A stretch of 7,342 nt of DNA from Steroidobacteraceae bacterium (GTDB lineage Bacteria > Pseudomonadota > Gammaproteobacteria > Steroidobacterales > Steroidobacteraceae): positions 1 to 7,342 of the forward strand of contig JABEVI010000200.1 of the NCBI GenBank assembly GCA_013044085.1, given 5' to 3'. A program made the position numbers and the translations under genes. The notes below the pieces were generated by a model. The model saw nothing but the letters and a program-made list of their open reading frames with translations. It was not told the origin of the DNA and did no database searches. Each line of letters starts with the position of its first letter. Position 1 is the stretch's first letter. Positions 4,409 through 7,342 of the stretch are shown in pieces.

Positions 4409-7342
4409 GGAGCCGCTCGTTCTGCGCATCGATGAACATCGGCGCGACGATGCGGGCGCTCACCGTCTCACCCTTGAGCGGATAGGCGCACAGAACCTCC
4501 TCGCCCACGTGCCGCAGTCCGCCCTGGTAGAGGCCGAGCGCGATGTACTTGCCGAGCTGCGTCGACCAGGTCACGGAAGTGATGTAGCCGCGGCCGTGTC
4601 CGGCGAGCGGCTCGTCGCGGCCGAACAGGATCGCACCGCCGCGCAATCGCGCCGCCGGCTCGAGACATTCGAGCCCCACCAGGCTCCAGCGCTCCGGCGC
4701 CTGCAATTCGGCGCGCAGGCGCAGTTCCCGGCCGACGAACGGCTTGTCGCGCGCGGCCATCTTGCCAAGGCCCAGATCATCGAGCGTGTTGCGATGGTCG
4801 AGTTCGAGGCCGGCGACATGGCCCTTCTCGATGCGCAGTGAAGCGAGCGCCTCGAGACCGTAGGGTCGGATGCCGAGGGGTGCGCCGCGTTCGAGCAGCC
4901 GTTCCCACAGCGCCACCGCGTAGCCGGACGGAACGTGCAGTTCGTAGGCGAGTTCGCCCGAGAAGCTCAGTCGCAACAGCCGGATCGGCACACCGTCGAC
5001 ATCGATCTCGCGCGCTCCCATGTGAGGCAGCGCCGCATCGTCGACGTCGATCCCCGGCAGCGCGAGCTTCAAGGCCTCGCGGGCGCGCGGTCCGGCGACG
5101 GACATCGCGCCCCACTCGTCGGTCACCGAGACGACCTGCACGTCCAGGTTTTGCCAGGCGGTTTGCAGCAGGAACTCGAGCCACGACATGACCTCGCCGG
5201 CCTGTGCCGTGGTGGTGGTCAGGAAGTAGCGCTGCGGCCCGAGGCGCGCGGTGGTGCCGTCGTCGAGCACGCTTGCATCATCGTTCAGCATCACGCCGTA
5301 GCGGGCCTTGCCGAGCGGCAATTTCGCGAATCCATTGACGTATACGCGGTTCAGGAACTCGGCCGCATCCGGTCCCTGCACGTCGATCTTGCCGAGCGAG
5401 GAGATGTCGGCGATGCCGACGGCCGAGCGCACCAGACGCATCTCCTCGACATAGGCCGAGGCCGCATCCTCGCCCGCCCAGCGGTAGTACCAGGCGCGCA
5501 GCCACGGACCGGCTTCGATCATGGCCGCGTCGTGCGCGAGGTGCCAGTCGTGCAGCGGGGAGCGGCGGATGGCTCGAAAGTGCCGGCCGATGCTGCGGCC
5601 CGCGAGCGCGCCGACCGATATCGGCGTATAGGGGGGGCGGAAGGTCGTCGTTCCGGCCGCGGCGATCTCGACGCCACGCAGCGCGGCCATCGTCTGCACG
5701 GCGTTGACGCCGCTCGTCTTGCCCTGATCGGTGCCCATGCCGAGCGTCGTGTAGCGCTTCAGGTGTTCGATTGCGACGTAGCCTTCCGCATGCGCAAGAC
5801 CGACATCCTGCGTGGTCACGTCGTTCTGAAAGTCGAGGAACGCCTTGCCGCCGGCACCGGGCGGACAGGGGAGCGCGACGGTGGTCGCGCACGGGGCGTC
5901 GGCGAGGGCGGGTGCGGCGGGCAGCCCGAGGGGCCGATCGAGGCCGCGGTGGCCGCAGTGGCGCGCGGCCGCCTCGCCCGCCGCCGTGGCCGCGGCGAGC
6001 AGCGCCGCGAGCGCAAACTCGCCGTTCACCGCGCCGGCGCCGAATTGCCCCGGTTCGTAGCCACCGGGCACGAAGGCGTCGAGCTCGGCACGGTAGGTCG
6101 GTTTGCGGCCGGTGTGCGACGTCAGGTGCAGCGTCGGCGACCAACCGCCCGACATGCACAGCAGATCGCAATCGAGGCGCTGCAGTCCGGTGCGATCCTC
6201 GTAGGCGACGAGTGCGCCGCTGACCGCACGCCGGCCCAGTGCGCGGGCGAGCAGCGCGCCGGTCTTGACGTCGATGCCGCCACGGTGTGCGCGCTCGCGC
6301 AGCGCCGCGTCCACCTGCGCACGCTGGTCGAGAATCGTCACCTCGATACCGGCGGCGGCGAGGTCGATCGCCGAGCGCCAGGCGAAGTCGTTGTTCGTCG
6401 CGACGATCGCGCGCCGCCCCGGTGTGATGGCATAACGGTTCAGGTACGTCTGCGCGGCCGAGGCGAGCATGACGCCGGGCCGGTCGTTGTCGCCGAAGAC
6501 GAGCGGACGCTCCAGGGCGCCGGTGGCGTAGACGATCGCGCCGGCTTGCAGCGTGATGAGGGTCTCGCGCGCCGCGCCGCGGCGCGCATCCGGGTGCGCG
6601 TGCTCATGGCGCTCGAGCAGGGCGACTGTGTTGCCGTCGTAGACGCCGAAGGCGGTCGTGCGCAGGCGAACGCTGATGCCGGGGCTGGCGCGGACCGAGG
6701 CTTCGAGTTGCGCCCGCCAGTCCTCGAGCCCGCCGCCCGCCGCGCAGGCGAGCAGCGAACCGCCGAGCGAGCAGTCTTGTTCGACGAGCAGCACCTCGGC
6801 GCCGGTCGCGGCCGCCGCCAGGGCGGCGGTGAGCCCGGCCGGGCCGCCGCCGATGACGAGCACATCGGTGAAGGCGCGCCGCGTCGCATAGCGATCCGGG
6901 TCCGGTTCGTGGCGCGCACGGCCGAGGCCTGCGGCGCGGCGGATGAACGGCTCGTACCACATCCACGAGCCACGCAACGGTCCCATGAAGGTCTTGTAGT
7001 AAAAGCCCGCCGACAGCAAGGGGGCGAACAGCGAGTTCACCGCACCGAAATCGAAATCCACACTCGGCCACGCGTTCTGGCGCCGCGCGACCAAACCTGC
7101 GTACAGTTCGGTGGTGGTGGCGGGCACGTTCGGCGTCGTCCGGCCGCCATCCCCGAGCGTGACGAGCGCGTTGGGCTCGTCGACGCCGGCGCCCAGCAGG
7201 CCGCGCGGACGGTGATACTTGAAGCTGCGGGCGAAGAGGCGGATGCCGTTGGCGAGCAAGGCCGAAGCCAGGGTGTCACCCGCGAAGCCGCTGAGCCGCC
7301 TGCCCTCGAACAGGAATTCGAGGGGCTGTTGCCGGTCGATCC
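4401..7342 (-). CDS. soxA: Sarcosine oxidase-type alpha subunit, 5' end cut by the window edge
   Basis: The visible 979 residues begin IDRQQPLEFLFEGRRLSGFA at 7340 and lack only about 10-20 N-terminal residues compared with the usual 965-1005. Domains in order: a 2Fe-2S-ferredoxin-like fold without cluster cysteines (about 1-75, with FKYHRPRGLL); a Rossmann fold with IGGGPAGL at about 163-170; ATGALERPLVFGDNDRPG near 272-289; a further nucleotide-binding stretch beginning GRRAIVATNNDFAW near 308-321; the linker block KAFLDFQNDVT and KRYTTLGMGTDQGKTS near 499-543; and a C-terminal GcvT pair (about 595-975). In the characterised complex alpha binds NAD+ and tetrahydrofolate, and it accepts the methylene group released when the beta subunit's flavin oxidises sarcosine, giving 5,10-methylene-tetrahydrofolate. 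The partner subunits soxB and soxD are not in the window and should lie beyond 7342. Homologous alpha subunits occur in N-methylglutamate dehydrogenase, so the substrate is uncertain although the family is not. Confidence 0.93.
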   Translation of the reverse strand, partial: IDRQQPLEFLFEGRRLSGFAGDTLASALLANGIRLFARSFKYHRPRGLLGAGVDEPNALVTLGDGGRTTPNVPATTTELYAGLVARRQNAWPSVDFDFGAVNSLFAPLLSAGFYYKTFMGPLRGSWMWYEPFIRRAAGLGRARHEPDPDRYATRRAFTDVLVIGGGPAGLTAALAAAATGAEVLLVEQDCSLGGSLLACAAGGGLEDWRAQLEASVRASPGISVRLRTTAFGVYDGNTVALLERHEHAHPDARRGAARETLITLQAGAIVYATGALERPLVFGDNDRPGVMLASAAQTYLNRYAITPGRRAIVATNNDFAWRSAIDLAAAGIEVTILDQRAQVDAALRERAHRGGIDVKTGALLARALGRRAVSGALVAYEDRTGLQRLDCDLLCMSGGWSPTLHLTSHTGRKPTYRAELDAFVPGGYEPGQFGAGAVNGEFALAALLAAATAAGEAAARHCGHRGLDRPLGLPAAPALADAPCATTVALPCPPGAGGKAFLDFQNDVTTQDVGLAHAEGYVAIEHLKRYTTLGMGTDQGKTSGVNAVQTMAALRGVEIAAAGTTTFRPPYTPISVGALAGRSIGRHFRAIRRSPLHDWHLAHDAAMIEAGPWLRAWYYRWAGEDAASAYVEEMRLVRSAVGIADISSLGKIDVQGPDAAEFLNRVYVNGFAKLPLGKARYGVMLNDDASVLDDGTTARLGPQRYFLTTTTAQAGEVMSWLEFLLQTAWQNLDVQVVSVTDEWGAMSVAGPRAREALKLALPGIDVDDAALPHMGAREIDVDGVPIRLLRLSFSGELAYELHVPSGYAVALWERLLERGAPLGIRPYGLEALASLRIEKGHVAGLELDHRNTLDDLGLGKMAARDKPFVGRELRLRAELQAPERWSLVGLECLEPAARLRGGAILFGRDEPLAGHGRGYITSVTWSTQLGKYIALGLYQGGLRHVGEEVLCAYPLKGETVSARIVAPMFIDAQNERLHV

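Noticed and set aside
5631..5637. Run of seven G residues that might cause slippage or a sequencing frameshift in soxA
   Set aside because: The reading frame continues through it, encoding the conserved FRPPYTPI motif with no disruption on either side.
7030..7342. Possible iron-sulfur cluster in the ferredoxin-like N-terminal part of SoxA
   Set aside because: The CxxC-type ligand cysteines are not present in the visible residues; the fold is known in SoxA without a cluster.

Overview
The window is a G+C-rich (roughly two thirds by eye) stretch of bacterial chromosome, most likely from a proteobacterium. The evidence is the sarcosine-oxidase-type gene cluster, a GcvA-like LysR regulator, a glutathione S-transferase tail, and a relic of an M28 peptidase of a type I associate with Gammaproteobacteria. 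The taxonomic call is from recalled family resemblance only.

Nearly all of the window (about 322-7342) is a minus-strand gene series read from right to left. First comes soxA, the alpha subunit of a heterotetrameric sarcosine-oxidase-type enzyme, whose 5' end is cut by the right edge. Next is soxG, the gamma subunit, overlapping soxA by 8 bp. Then follows an 811-residue FAD-dependent amine dehydrogenase with a C-terminal folate-binding GcvT module (dimethylglycine/sarcosine dehydrogenase family), starting 17 bp after soxG. Last is a LysR-type regulator, 65 bp further on, in the same direction. The left end (2-321) holds the plus-strand 3' tail of a glutathione S-transferase-like gene and, directly behind it, a short decayed piece of an M28 zinc-peptidase gene.

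Functionally the cluster looks like an N-demethylation module. The dehydrogenase would oxidise an N-methyl amino acid such as dimethylglycine and pass the one-carbon unit to tetrahydrofolate. The Sox-type complex would oxidise the secondary amine (sarcosine, or possibly N-methylglutamate) in the same way. The beta (soxB) and delta (soxD) subunits the complex needs are not in the window and would be expected just upstream, beyond 7342. Exact substrates are inference.

I found no RNA gene, CRISPR array, insertion sequence or convincing Rho-independent terminator. Nothing here is clearly a new biological system. The most unusual items are the peptidase relic between the convergent GST and LysR genes, the somewhat divergent SoxA with unresolved substrate, and an 8-bp perfect inverted repeat in the gap before the regulator.
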